Positions 46,328-60,200 are shown, numbered from the stretch's first letter. The stretch: 64,000 bases of DNA from Catonia carolina (GCA_035578175.1 JAQMRL010000008.1:93980541-94044540), one strand, 5' to 3'. Numbers and translations: made by a program. The notes: generated by a model from the letters alone, not told the origin.

Positions 46328-47099
46328 TGCCAATAACGGGCAGGTGGAGGGTTAAATTAATTGCACTCGATCTGCAGTTTCCAGGGCTACAAAAAATAGT
46401 TATGTTTCTTATCATGTAGTCAGCCAATTATATGACTGAACTATTTAAGAACATAAGAGGTAGAGGTGTAAAAGGCACTAATATGCTTTTCACGGTTGAT
46501 GAGCTCTGCTATTCCACACGTTTAGACCAATCAGAACGTTTGCCAGTGTTGTCAGATAATACCTGACAAACATTACGCACGCATGCGTATAAGAGCCGCA
46601 ATAGTTCACTCTCATGTTGCATCTCATACTGAACACATCGATTATAGAGCGCATTAATATGCAAAACTTTATAATATAATCAGCTGATAGTATGTTTATA
46701 GGTTATAAATTGTTATTGAAAGACCAAAAAAAATGGCTGACAAAATATTTAACAGCTACAAGTATTGGCAACGTTACTAGCAAGTCATTGGCTAGCTATA
46801 AAGTGGGTAGGAGGCTATGCATACATTCACAGCTCATCACCCTTGAAAAATAGTATAGTCAGAGTTATCTCCTCTGAGAATAATGAATTTCACTATACAG
46901 CCAGACCCTGAGGTGAATGAAGTGAAGGTATCATTTGCAGGTTGAAAAGTAAGTGCTTTTCAGAGGGCCTGGCATGCTGATAAGCATACTCTTTCAACTC
47001 AGTGAGGAAGGCAATAGTAAACCGCCTCACTTCTCGTTTTTACTTAGTAAACCTCTAGAGGTTCAAATCAGCCTTTCGGCTGTTGACCTAAACAACAAC
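46328..47099 (+). repeat. SINE family A, copy A10, split by a MITE
   Basis: Family A parts at 46328-46480 and 46856-47099 join at the middle of the unit (GGCACTA|GTCAGAGTTATC) once the MITE is removed. Confidence 0.86.
46481..46855. mobile_element. 375-bp MITE inserted at TA in SINE A10
   Basis: Imperfect inverted ends: ATGCTTTTCACGG.TTGATGAGCT on the left and ACTATTTTTCAAGGGTGATGAGCT inverted from the right. The flanking TA at 46479-46480 and 46856-46857, compared with uninterrupted family A copies, supports a TA duplication. No coding sequence. Confidence 0.75.
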
Positions 47100-47336
47100 T
47101 ATCAGCAGGTGATGAACTTGGAGAGAAAATAAAACATTTGATTTTATTAAATTCTATATTGCGAATGATTATTATATTCGTACTACGTAAAAAAGTATGG
47201 GTAAAAATATATTACACTAAACTTAAACCTGTTAAACACAACAATAATATTATAAATGGTGCCATTTCATATGCTTTGTGGAGAGTGGGTGAGCTGTTTA
47301 TAATCGTTGCAAGTTAAATAACTACAAGGGTGTATT

Positions 47337-48256
47337 AAAAATCTGGTGTGAAACACTCACACAAATTTCTCTTGCCAGTGCAAATAATTAACAATAAACC
47401 TTACATTAGTAATAAAACATTAGAAATAAACAAAAAACTAACCTCAAAAAACATAACCTAATTTTAATCATATATGAAAGACGCAATCGAAAATCGATCT
47501 CAGTTTGCCTTAAAAATACGGAAAATCACTCTTTCACGCTAAACTAGGCTCTGTAGAGAAAAAAGCTCTAAATAAAAGTTGTAGATCTTTTAATTTTCTA
47601 TAAATTCGATTAAATACACTTTTATGAAAAAATGCATACTAAGGCCGAAATCTTAAAAAAATCGATTTTTCACACGTTTTCATGAGAAAAAACAGAAAAT
47701 CGCTAATTACCGCTAAACTAAGCGTTATACAAAAAAATGTTCAAAATAAAAGTTGTAGAATTTTAAATTCTCTACATTTTTTATTATATACATTTTTGCG
47801 CTATAATACATATTAAAGCCGTAATCTTAAAAAAACACTTTTTTTACGTAAAAATAGCCTTACCAAGCATTTCAACAGACATGGCGCCTACCCTATCTTG
47901 TAGAGAATAAAAAATTGAGTAAACCAGGCAATTTTAAAAAAAATTGTAGGACCAGTTTTTGAGAAAATCGAAAAAAGTGAAAAATTACACGAATAAACTA
48001 CTTCCGGTTGACCGATTTTGATCAAAATGTTCGTGTCGCGTCCGGCAGTAGTATGTAACTTAAGTTTCAAGTTCGTACGATGTTCCGTTCTTGAGATATT
48101 TTGTATACACATACACACACAGACCAATCGCTAAGAACATGTTTTTTGGGTTCAGGGGGTCTGAAAACGTGTAGATCCGGTGAAAACTCGATTTCTAAAA
48201 ATCGACATGAAAACAATACTTTCCTTCCTATATATTCATATAGGCAAGAGAAAGTA
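47337..48256 (-). repeat. Repeat family B, copy B5 (full length)
   Basis: Antisense copy with terminal hairpin, both inverted ends and the second (GCCTATATGAATATATAGG) hairpin. The CA run is short. The 50-80 residue frames seen here recur in other B copies and are read from the repeat. Confidence 0.83.
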
Positions 48257-48435
48257 AAAAGTAATACCTCCATTGCTATAACTATTTTAATGATGGGCCA
48301 GACAGTTTCAAAAGTGGTTAGTCATGTACTGGAACTCTTTGGAAACAAGTCACCCTAGCGGTGATTCACAGCCGCAACCAAACAAATTCAAAACATACTA
48401 TCTGCCAGGAAAGTCATGATTACTATTTTCTGATT

Positions 48436-48942
48436 TTTAAATAGTCTACAACTTTTATTACGTACATTTTTGCGCTAAAATGCATAATAAAGCCGCAATT
48501 TTAAAAAACAATTTTTTTTACGAGAAAACAGCCTCCCCAAGAATTTCAGCAGACATGGCGCCTACCCTATCTTGTAGAGTATAAAAAACATAGTAAGAGG
48601 CAATTTTTAAAAAAATTGTATGAGCCGTTTTTGAGAAAATCGCAAATAAGTGAAAAATGACACGAATAAACTACTACTTCCAGTTGACCGATTTTGATGA
48701 AATTAAAAAGTACATATAGTCTTCTAGTGGATCCTAACCAGTCCTCTAGTGGTACCTAACTTAAGTTTCAACTTAATATGATGTTCCATTCTCGAGATAT
48801 TTTGTTCACACACACACACAGACCAATTGCTAAAAACATTTTTTTTGGGGTTTAAGGGGTCTGAAAACGTATACATCCGGTGAAAACTTGACAAGAAAAC
48901 AATACTTTCCTTCCTATATATTCATGTAGGTAAGAGAAAGTA
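48436..48942 (-). repeat. Repeat family B, copy B6 (half)
   Basis: Antisense 5' half only (from the ACAACTTTTATTA block to the AGAGAAAGT end), 180 bp after B5 in the same orientation. Confidence 0.75.
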
Positions 48943-49444
48943 AAAAGTGACCAAATCTTCAAATGGTAATATGGTTTTGCTTATGATAAAATTCTATTTA
49001 GAGGAAGATGACTCATTTGTATACATAAACTACAACAAAAATTAGGCCAATAACCAGATCACATTCTTAAGGTCAGATAGTAGTAGCTGTGGAATGGTAG
49101 GGTTAGGCTCGCAAGCCATATTAAATTGCAAAATATCAATGATTAATAACAAAAGCCTTAATTTTAGAAAATTAATTGGGATAATCTTGAGAACCAGAAG
49201 ACTACAATAGTATGTAACAAAACAAAACGAGACTTGGAATTTTATTAGAATCTCATCTGCAGATAGCTACTTCTTAAACGGTAATTATGTCGGAGACTAA
49301 AAATTCCACTGCATGCAAAGCAGTCATAAAAAAATACGACTATAAATATGTAAAACGATATTACATAATAATATTTAAACGATATTTTGTAAATTGTATC
49401 AACATATTGATCATATTATCAACTACTGTGGCACAAGGAACAGT
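48943..49444. other. Unassigned sequence
   Basis: No feature seen. Confidence 0.35.
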
Positions 49445-49556
49445 GTGTTTGAATTTGTAATAATTTCCAGACCCCAGCCTGAAATTGAACCCAGGACCTT
49501 CTGCTACCATGTAATCCAGCATGCTGACCAATAAGCTACTAAAGCAATCATTGATA
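49445..49556 (-). repeat. tRNA-like SINE family E, copy E2
   Basis: On the minus strand: TAGCTTATTGGTCAGC at the A-box position, GGGTTCAATTTCAGG at the B box, and a tail similar to E1 at 16.35 kb. Confidence 0.5.
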
Positions 49557-49737
49557 CAATATAAAATAAACCAAAAATTACCATGAATCAAACTCAGTGC
49601 ATTCAGCTTTACTGTCAGAGATAGTTATTGTAACATCACCAAATTAATAACTACATTTATAATTATGAGCCAAATGTTATTTCCTTCCAATAAACATCCA
49701 TATTTAATTAGTTTCTCAGCCCTAATTAAAAATTAAT

Positions 49738-49776
49738 TCATTTTAGCCCTGCAACGAACAGATTGTTATGGGCAGA
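49738..49776 (-). repeat. SINE family A, tiny remnant A12
   Basis: Antisense TTTTAGCCCTGCAACGAACA next to TTATGGGCAG: the 5' end of family A with its internal segment deleted. Confidence 0.6.
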
Positions 49777-50984
49777 TCAATACACTAGGAACAGAAATAA
49801 GAATGTAAATCAACACAAATATTACCAAAGCCTAACAATTAAACCAGAACATTCAATATCCAACATCATGTTTATAAAACAAAATTGCACTTGTGAGATT
49901 CTGCCATGGCGGTAAATCCTTGAAGACATGGTACCTCTTTCGAAAACGAAAATAAAATGAAAGGAAAGGTTTTCAAAACTTAAGGAATGCATGGTTAACC
50001 GATAATTTTACAATGCTATCAACATTTTTAAACCAATTATACAAACACACAGATGTCACAAAATAGTCCATATAGACTACTAGTAGCAGTGTAATGATAT
50101 AAAAGAAAAACTACAAATATCAATGAACCAGCACTGTGTACGAAGGCATCGGTTTATTAAGAGCCGACAAGAATAAGTCACAACTTATAAAGAACAGAAT
50201 CTTTCAAGCTACAAATTTTGTTGCTGATAATCTCAGAAATTAAGGAAGACATAACTGAAGGTGGTAAACCTAAAGATTAGGTAATAATTTCAATATTTTG
50301 CATAATTATAAACAAACAGCCAAATGATCAAACATTTATTATTTTAATAAATGACAATGTACTCCTTTTAGCACCATTTAATTACATTTTTTAAATAATA
50401 AGGAATCCTAAAAAAAGTTTATAAAAACTTCGTTAAAATTTCGTTTATTATATAGGCCTTCTTCTTAGAGAGATAACACAGAAACTATCTTCTTAACTGT
50501 ACTAAGCAGTTGCTAAAATTATCAAATGTTGATTGATCAGGCATAAAAATTATTCTGCTCTTCCGAGAAATAAGAATTTTACAATAAGGGTTAGCCACGT
50601 TCATAGAAGACGAAAAATATGGTACTGAAAAACATAACCTAATACAATATGTAACCTCTTATCAGTGTAATCGGTAGTTTATAATAAATGCAATTATAAT
50701 TCTCATGGTTGCTATACAATGATTTAATGTTTAATTAAGTTGTAAAATAGTGATTACAACCATTTGGTTAACTAACAGACTTATTTAAGTATAACATTAA
50801 GAGGCTAACAGGTTGTAATCTGAGGAATGTACATGTCTGACCACTCCCACTTTGTAATGTAATCAACAGTTAACCTCAATATCATCTGTAACTAAATGTT
50901 AATATATTTTTGATACATTAATAAAATAACACACTAAAATACCACAGATAATTTTTCAATATTTAATTTATTAGAAGATGTCAA
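49777..50984. other. Unassigned sequence upstream of the BtpA-family gene
   Basis: No gene or repeat seen. Confidence 0.4.
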
Positions 50985-51208
50985 CGCGATATATAAATTC
51001 ATAATAATAGTTTTATTTCAAAAGTACGAAATTTGATCAACACGTGGAAACGATCTGTAAAAACACTGTGCGTGAGCGGTAGTGGTAAAAACGTGACGTT
51101 TAACACGTAGCGGCTTTATTTTATAAAGATTTTGTTGAAAGTTACTTCGGATATTATTATAAATACAAATTCAGTTATATTACGTAAATTATTATCAGTT
51201 TACTGATA
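50985..51208 (+). promoter_or_regulatory. Probable promoter/5' UTR of the BtpA-family gene
   Basis: The 200 bp before the start codon are richer in CG dinucleotides than their surroundings and contain a CACGTG E-box (about 51040) and a TGACGTTT CRE-like site (about 51096). No TATA box or initiator can be assigned with confidence. This is an inference from position and composition only. Confidence 0.3.
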
Positions 51209-51284
51209 ATGCATAGATTTAAGCAGTTGTTTTCCCAAAATAAATGTGTCGTCATTGGAATGATACATGTTAAAGCTTTACCAG
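51209..51284 (+). CDS. BtpA-family coding exon 1 (start exon)
   Basis: Encodes MHRFKQLFSQNKC followed by VVIGMIHVKALPG, residues 1-26 with Gly26 split across the intron. The exon is too short for an ORF scan and was found by matching the conserved first strand of the family. The donor is CAG|GTAAAT at 51285. The intron phase (1) matches exon 2. Confidence 0.85.
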
Positions 51285-54200
51285 GTAAATTTATTTATTG
51301 TCATAAAATATTTTAGTACTTACATGTTAATTTATTTCCTTTGTCACTGATTCCGATTTTACATTACTACGTCACATAATACACAAATAAATAAATAAAA
51401 ACTTGTAACACGTGGTGAGATAATACACGATTCCGACAAAACAATATGGTTGACTTAAGGAGTGGGGAGCAAAGTGAATTAAGCGCGAAAAAGAAGGTCA
51501 CTATTTTTCGTTTACCAATCCCATCTTAGTTGATTATGAAAGTGCGCGGTTTTCCATCTCGACCGTGCACTTATTTTATGGTTTATGCTACTAAGTATAT
51601 ATTTCTCAAATTAAAAATGTAATACTTTTTCTGAATTATCATAAATATAGTTATTTCTAAGTAATTATTTCCTAAAACAAAGCCTTTACAGAGCTCCGTA
51701 ATATTGTTTGTTGTAAACAATTACCTAGTTGGATGATCTAGGGTGGAATTTGTGTAAAATCCATTTTACCTTGTTTTATATTAAAACTACTTTGTAGTAT
51801 TCAACATCGGTCGATAATGCATCAGTAATCACTTCTTACTCCGAAACCTGGAATAACAAACTGTGAAATGTTAAGTAAACCGACTTATTAAATAACAAAG
51901 ATTCGAAGCAAGTGTATCCACATCGAACTGTAGTATGACAGCTGCTTTTAAACTTTTACATTTAATAAACTAATAACCAGTTTCATGCTGTAGTTGGTAT
52001 TGTTATTATTAAAAAATTCTGCTGAGAAAAGTTTAAAAAATACAGGTTACCAAATTTTTAATGAAAACAATCTATATCATTGCCCATAACAGGCAGGTTG
52101 AGGGTTAAATTATTTGCACTTGATCTGCTAGTTCCAGGGCTATAAAAATAATTTTGTTTCTTATCACATGGTCAGCCAATTATACGACTGAAACATTTAA
52201 GAACAGTAGAGCTAGAGATGTAAAAGACACTAGTCACAGTTATCTCATCTAAGAGCAATCAATTTCATTATATAGCCAGACTCTGTGGTGAATGAAGTGA
52301 AGGTGTCATTTGTAGGGTGGAAAGTAGACGCTTTTTAGATGGCCTGGTATGCTGATAAGCATACTTTTCTACTCAGTGAGGAAGACATGGTAAACTACCT
52401 TACTCCTTGTTTTACTTAGTAAAGCCTACAGAAATTCAAACCAGCCTTTCGGCTGATGACCTAAACAACAATCTATATCAGTGGGAATTGATATTTATAA
52501 TTTTCCCCAACCAACATACTTCTTAATACAGTAAACTCTTTTAATATATCCTTAAATTTTAAGTAACAGCTCTATATTTACATAATAGATAGAAAAGCAT
52601 CTTAGCCGGGATACAAGTAGAATATACCTATCAATAACGAAAAATGGTCTTTACAGAACTAGTGTACTGATCATTTAAGTAAGCAGTTAATAAATGATGC
52701 TTTGTACACTAATTTTGGCCATAACCCACCGGTTTGGTCAATAGGTAAAGTCATTGCTTGGGGTCAGCTGATTTTTGGAGATGCAGTTTCTTAGTAGTAG
52801 AGGTAGTTACTTTTATACAGATTTGAATACTAGTTAGTTATTAACTAGTTAGTGTACTGATCATTTAAGTAAGCAGTTAATAAATGATGCTTTGTACACT
52901 AATTTTGGCCATAACCTACCGGGTTGGTCAATAGGTAAAGTCATTGCTTGGAGTCAGCTGATATTTGGAGATGCAGTTTCTTAGTAGTAGAGGTAGTTAC
53001 TTTTATACAGATTTGAATACTAGTTATTTATTTTTGGTGTACTTTGATGGATAGGTTCAATTAACCATACTCGCTCAGGAATGGTCGACCTGAGTGTGTA
53101 CAAGACTACACCTCATTTACTCACCATACATATCATCCTTAGCTCATTGGGTTGTGGGGTTGCTTATTGTTCTTAAAGTGAACAGATTGCAACGTACACA
53201 CATTAGGGAAAACATTTTTTTGGCCACCAGACTTTCTTATTTGACATCAAAATAAGACACCATCTTCATTAAAAAGTTCCTCTATAATTCTCCACCAGTG
53301 GGGGTAAAATATTTTCTTACCACGATTTTCTTCATTAAATTACACTGCTTCTCGACATAACGATAAAGAATTTTGTTAAGTGTTTTAAATCTGTTACTCC
53401 AGCCTCTGGTATCAGTGAGCTGCATTTCGTTTGTAATTTTGAGTGTTTTTATTTTGTTAAAACGAATGCACAACTCGCACCAAGTGGCAACTGAATTATC
53501 AAAAATACCATGTGGCTGTGAGTTGATTAACCTTGATGATGGTGCCTATTTTTATGTTTAGGGGTTGAAAGGTAGATTAGCCAGTCCATTTTTGTCAAGA
53601 GAAATTCATTAAAGTATTTTTATCTCTTTACTTTTATGTATTTAAAATAGAAATAAATTACAGTATTATATTAATATTCATTAGAAGTGGAATTTGGGAC
53701 TTGTTAGGAGAGTATATCTGCAGTCTTTTCATACTAGCTTTTAAAACTACATAGAAATACATTTTAAGTAGGAAGTTGTATAAACTGTAAGCATACTAGT
53801 TGGCTCTACCCTAAAGTGCCCTAAAAGAGCCTCTTACTCTGGCTCTAATCCTAAATAGCACAAAACCAAAATATTTCATTAATGATGTATTTAATTATAC
53901 TACCTGTTACAGGGACACCATGCTATGAAGGGTCGGTAGCAAAAATAATTGAAACAGCATGTTCTGAGGCAGAAACATACAAAAAATGTTCAGTAGTAAG
54001 TAGCCAGACTAAATTAATGTTAATGATTTGTTTTGTGTTTTTTTTTCCCTTGATCTTCCTGTTTTTTTTTTTTTTTTTATTATTATTTATATATTTAACG
54101 TTGCATCAACTGCAACGATAATTAGTGACAACGTTGGGGTGTAACTGTGTACAATGGAGGATGAAATGATTTCTTTTTGTAACATATGAAAATATGCCAT

Positions 54201-57200
54201 GCCTGAGTGGGATTCGAACCCATGACCGCATGATGATAGGCAAGCATGTTACCAATTATGCCAATGCGGCCGGCAATCTTCCTGTTTATGTAAACACTGT
54301 TATAACAAACATTTTTTACTTCTCCTTGCCCTATGTAAATACATTGGGAAGAAAAGTATTGTTTTCATGTTGATTTTTGGTTTTCACCGGAAATACGTGT
54401 TTTCAAGCTCCTGAACCTAAAAAAAACCATATTTTTAGCCATTGGTCTGTGTATGTGTGAACAAAATACATATCTCAAAACAGAATATCGTACAAAGTTG
54501 AAACTTGGAACTTAATTTAGGTACCATTAAGAGATCCGACATGAACATTTTCATCAAAATCGATTAACTGGAATTAGTAGTTTATTTGTGCAATTTTTTA
54601 CTTTTTTGTGATTTTCTCGAAAACAGCTCCTACAATTTTTTTTAAATTGCCTCAAGTACCACATTTTTTATGCTCTACAAGAAAAGGTAAGCCCCAGATC
54701 TGCTGAAATTCTTGAGGAGGCTGTGATCTCTTGGTTTTTAAAGATTGCCGCCTTAATACGGATATTAAGACAAAGTATCTACAACTAAAGTTGTAGGAAA
54801 TTAAAATATCTGTAACTTCTAATTCAAACATTTTCTTACAATGCTTAGTTTAGCGGCAATTAGTGATTTTCTTTATTTCCTTTATCAAAAGCTTTAAAAA
54901 ATGGGATTTTTTTAATATTGTGACCTTACAGTATGCATTTGTGACAAAAGTGTACGAAATGAAAATTATAGGAAATTAAAATATCTACAACTTTTATTTC
55001 GAATTTTTTTCTACTGATCCGAGTTTAGCACCAATTAGTAATTTTCTAAAGTTCTACAGAGGTTGATTTTAATTTTGCGTAATCACTCATGATTAAAATT
55101 AGGTTATGTGTTTCATATTACATTGTTTACTCATGATTAATTCTTATGATTGGTATGACTAATCGTAATTTTCAAGTGAGGTATAATGAACATTAAAAAG
55201 CACTGAAATGTAACTACATTATATAAAATTATACCAATCATATAAAGGAGGAAAAACATAATTTTGGTAAAATAGAAAACATTTCTATACAATAGAATAG
55301 TGCAGTAAAGAAAATAAAAGTAAGATTGAAAGGTATGAGATGTCCCATATTTATAAATATTTCAAAGAGCAAATTCAGGACATTTTAAATGAACAAATCA
55401 AATTTAAGAATGAAGTCATATTGACTGCTGCTGCCTCTGTAATAAGTATAAGAAGGTACAGATTAGAAGAACTCAATTTTAAATAAAATTTTTATTTTCA
55501 AATGATATTGTGTACCCTGATGATGGAGGATCCACTGAAACACGTGTAAGTGACAGAAAGTAGAAATCAAAACAGCTTAAAAAAGTTTTTTTTTTGACAG
55601 TATAGTATTTCTTTTGCAATCAGTTAATAAATACAATAACTTTAAGCAATTATGAGAAAATCTGAGTAATGTCCTTAGAATTAAAACACTAACGACACTC
55701 AGTAGTGAGTTTGAAAAAGACCAAACTGTGAAGAAACAAAAAATATCTATACAAAATCAAACTTGATGAACCGTGAATCAACATCCCGAAACACAAAGTG
55801 TTGAAGTTGGAGATGACAATGACGATGGTAGAGATGAAAACGACGCCAATGATTAGGAGTTAAAGTAGAAAAGATAAAAAAATTTAAATGACTAACAAAA
55901 TTGTAGAGGTAAGTCCAATGGTTTAAAGCGTTTCAGTCTATGAGTATCTTCGCTGCTGTCAAGGAGGCTACTGGATTCTGATGGTCTTATAAAAGTAACT
56001 ACCTTTACTAGGATTTGAACCAGGAACCTTTGTCTCCGAAAATCAACTGTTATTAAACAGCTGATATTGGCGACGACTTTACCTCTATACCAACCCGGTG
56101 GGTTTAAAAAGGTTAGTGAAATTTATTATATGAAATATGATTAAACATAAATTATATTGGACATTACTTACACTGGCAAGAGAAAGTTATGTGAGTGTTT
56201 CACACCAGATTTTTTTACATTATTTCAGGATGCTGTACTTCTTGAAAATATGCATGATATTCCATATAATCAACCACCAAACTTGGGTCCAGAAGTTATA
56301 GCAACGATGACTAAAGTCTGTTCTTCTGTAAGAGATATACTACCGAAAAATATTAAATGTGGAGTACAGGTAAATCTAATTAAATTTTTATATATATTTT
56401 GAGGCACTCGTGTATAACATCAAAATATATGTTCATATTTAAAATTAATTGTAATAAGACTATTATTTTGTAACAATTTTCATATAATTTGTTTGAATAA
56501 GTATATTTGTTTAATTTTAAACTGAGTTAAATTATTATTTTCTCTTGCCCTAAGATGCTTTTCGGAAGGCCTTGCAGGCTGATCTTTCCACTCAATGAGG
56601 AAGGTAATCGTAAACCACATCAGTCCTCATTTTACTTAGTAAAAACTCTAAAGCAGTGGTGTCAAACTCAATTTTGCAGAGGGCCATATATTAAATTTAG
56701 AATGTGTAGGCGGGCCAGATTCAAATAACAAAAAATGTACTGAATTATTATAACAGTTTATTTATTTAATTGTATAGTATATAATATATGGTAGTTAAAA
56801 ATCATATCAAAGTTATAAAAGGTGGTAATTATTTTGAGCTCGAGGATCCAGATACCTGACTTCTCTTGTTTTTGACAAGCTCATTGATGTCAGGTAGAGA
56901 TGGCGTTACTGTCTATCTCTCTCGCTTGTCCTAGGCACGCGCTGCCCTTAAAATTACTTATAAATGTAGTGTGTGCATTTTAAAACTTCCGTAGAGGAAT
57001 CGAGTGAAGTCTTAAAGCTCCAAAAAAACATGATTCTTCTTTCTGTGACACATTGCGATCGCGGGCCGTATTGATACAGCCCGGGGGCCAGTTGCGGCCC
57101 GCGGGCCGTATCTTTGACATGACTGCTCTAAAGGTTCAAACCAGCCTTTCAGCTGATGACCTAAATAACAACGTTATAATAAACGTATACATAAAATATG

Positions 57201-60200
57201 TAATGTTATTACGTAAAAGAATCTAATAACATTAATGTAAATAACATGTGGGTGGAACCGTATTTATGAAATATAGATAAAATGCTGTTCAAAAATGTAA
57301 AGACGTTATGACTGCACCCTTACATGAATACAATCCACACCAGTGTCGTAGCATATCTCAATAGAATTCTGTAAGGGTTGCAGTTGTCTTTATAATACGT
57401 ATTTAGTATGTACAAAGAATTGGACGTTAGTCCAGTGTTTTTGTATTGTGTTGTTTCGTCAGTTGATTTGGCTGGTTGCTTTAGTTAATAGCAATTTATT
57501 TTTTTGTTACATATAAAAAGTTGATTTCATATTTCAAATCATCTCTACTTTTTCAAGATGGATGATGTCCACATGTACTGTAAAGAAAGACTAAAGAAAA
57601 ATTATGCTTTTCATTAATAAAAAACGTGCTTCTTGATTGGCACAAAAGTGTAGCTCGTGCTAGGGTTTTGGAATGAATGTGTTAGACAGTTCGTTAAATT
57701 TAAAAAAGAAGAAGAAAAAAACAGTTGGAGAAGTGTAAAAGAAAGCACTTTCCAGTCAGAAAGTTATGTCACAATTATAATATTGAAAAATGGAGAAAAT
57801 GGTAAAGAAAACACGAATATTTGAATTAAAGATACCGCTCATAAAAAAAGCCCCTCAATTCCGTTAAATTGTTTTTTGCATTTGATTACCACAATGCCCC
57901 CTTTATTCCTTTTAGTTTGGTTTTGTGGTATATTTATAAAAAGTAACCCTTGTGAATAGAAAAGGATTACTGTATTTAATAAAATTCACTAATCTGATAA
58001 TATACAGTAAAATCTCTCTATAGCGGAATTGAAGGGACCATGAGGTACCGCCGCTATAAAGAGAGTTCCGTTATAGAGAGAGCGAGTAATTAACGGTGGG
58101 AGGGAAGTTGGAGTACTAATTTTTCTGTACAAAATAACTTATATATGTATGTAAATGGTGCATGGAATAAGTTTTTGAAAAACTACTGAATAGATAACTT
58201 TATGACAAATGTTTAATACAGTAGATTACTTCAATACAGTGAGGTATTAAAAATATTACATAAAGTGTAGGTTATTAACTTAACAAGAAATTTGGATACA
58301 AACTGGTTTTATTAGATGTTGTGTTACTAATGTTTAACAATACAATTTCACTTTTCATATTGAACTTTTTTCAATAATCATTCATACAGTACATACCGTA
58401 ATAGATAGCCTAAAATTAATTAGCACTGAAAGTCGTTTTTCACTGAACAGTAATAAACATAGGATACATACAATTAAAATCTAAAACATAGGCTACACAA
58501 ACACAAAAAAAACACAGTAGGCCTTCAAACAATGTTTGTGAACAATGATTGTGAAGTACATTTCATTTCGTAAAATAAGTTGTAAATTTTGTTTCGTTTT
58601 CAATTCATAAAACATGTCTTCAATCTCATTTTCAATGTTTAAAACTTGTAAATTTTCATTTACATATTGGCAATGACAGTACGTGGAAACAACAAGAATA
58701 GCGTCTAGTGCCTGTTTACTTGAAGGGACAACATTTCTGTTTTCATTTCATCGTCATCTTCACTTTCTTCCTCGTTGTTTTGGGCCAAGATATTTTCGAT
58801 TATTGCATCATCGCCAACATCTGCTGAAGAGGCTAAGTCATTGTCTGCCCCTACATAGGCGTCTAAATCCATATCCTGAAGATAGTGTTTTGCCGCTATA
58901 GAGAGATTTTTGTGCCGCTATAACGAGAGTTAAATACATTATCGTAGTATACGAAAGGGTCGGGGTCGGTAAATAATGCCGCTAAAGAGAGATTTCCGCT
59001 ATATAGAGTTCCGTAATAGAGAGATTTTACTGTAGATTGCTTTCTTTTATCTCTCACTGCCAGACAAATCTACTGTAAAAGCAAGATATGTGAAATTAAC
59101 CTAATTTCAGAATGACAATGATGATGCTCTGCCCATAACGGACAGGTGAAGTGTCAAATTATTTACACTCACTCTGTTCGTTGCAGGGCTAAAATAAATA
59201 GTTCTGTTTCTTATCACATGGTCAGCCAATTAAATGACTGAATCATTTAAGAACAGAAGAGGTAGAGGTGTAAAAGACACTAATCAGAGTTATCTCCTCT
59301 GAAAGTAATGAATTTCATTATACAGCCAGACCCTGTGGTGAATATAGTGAAGGTGTCATTTGCAGAGTGGAAAATATGTGCTTTTCAGAGGGCCCGGCAT
59401 GCTGATAAGCGTACTTTTCCACTCAGTGAGGAAGGCAATGGTAAACCACCACACTCCTTGTTTTACTTAGTAAAACCTCTACAGGTTCAAACCAGCCTTT
59501 TGGCTGATGACCTAAACAACACACAACAACAACAATAATGATGCTAACTTATGGAAATTATTTTAGAATGTTACTTACGTGTAGGCTATCTCTCTGTGAA
59601 ATCTGTTTTATTCAACAGGTATTAGCAGGAGGAAATAAAGAAGCAATAGCTGTAGCGCAGAGTTCAAATCTTCAATTTATTCGCACCGAGGGATTTGTTT
59701 TTAGCCACATTGCTGATGAAGGTTTTACAAATGCATGTGCTGGAGAATTATTACGTTATCGTAAAATGATTGGGGCAGAAGATATACTAGTTTTTACAGA
59801 TATTAAAAAGAAACATAGGTAAACCTGGTGGTAAAATGGTTAATGTAAACTATTTTCATATGTGAATATTCTTCTTGCAAGTAATCTTAGTTTGTAGTAT
59901 TCAACATTGGTCAATAATACATCAGTAATCATGTCATACCCCGGAAACCTGGAATAACAAACTATGAAATGTTAAGTAGAGCTGCTTTGAAAATAATTTT
60001 CCAAAATAGTATACTCAGACATAAATCCATAACACCCTATTTTATATGTTTTTTTTTTTTTTTTTTTTTTTTATTTAACATCGCATCAACTGCTGTGGTC
60101 ATTAGCGACGACGTTGGGGTGTAACTGTGTGAAATGAGGATGAAATGAATTTTTGTAACGTATGAAAATATGCCGTGCCTGAGTGGGATTCGAACCCAGG

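Noticed and set aside
58683..58901. His/Leu-rich 72-residue protein
   Set aside because: Opposite-strand shadow of the acidic Tigger transposase C-terminus.
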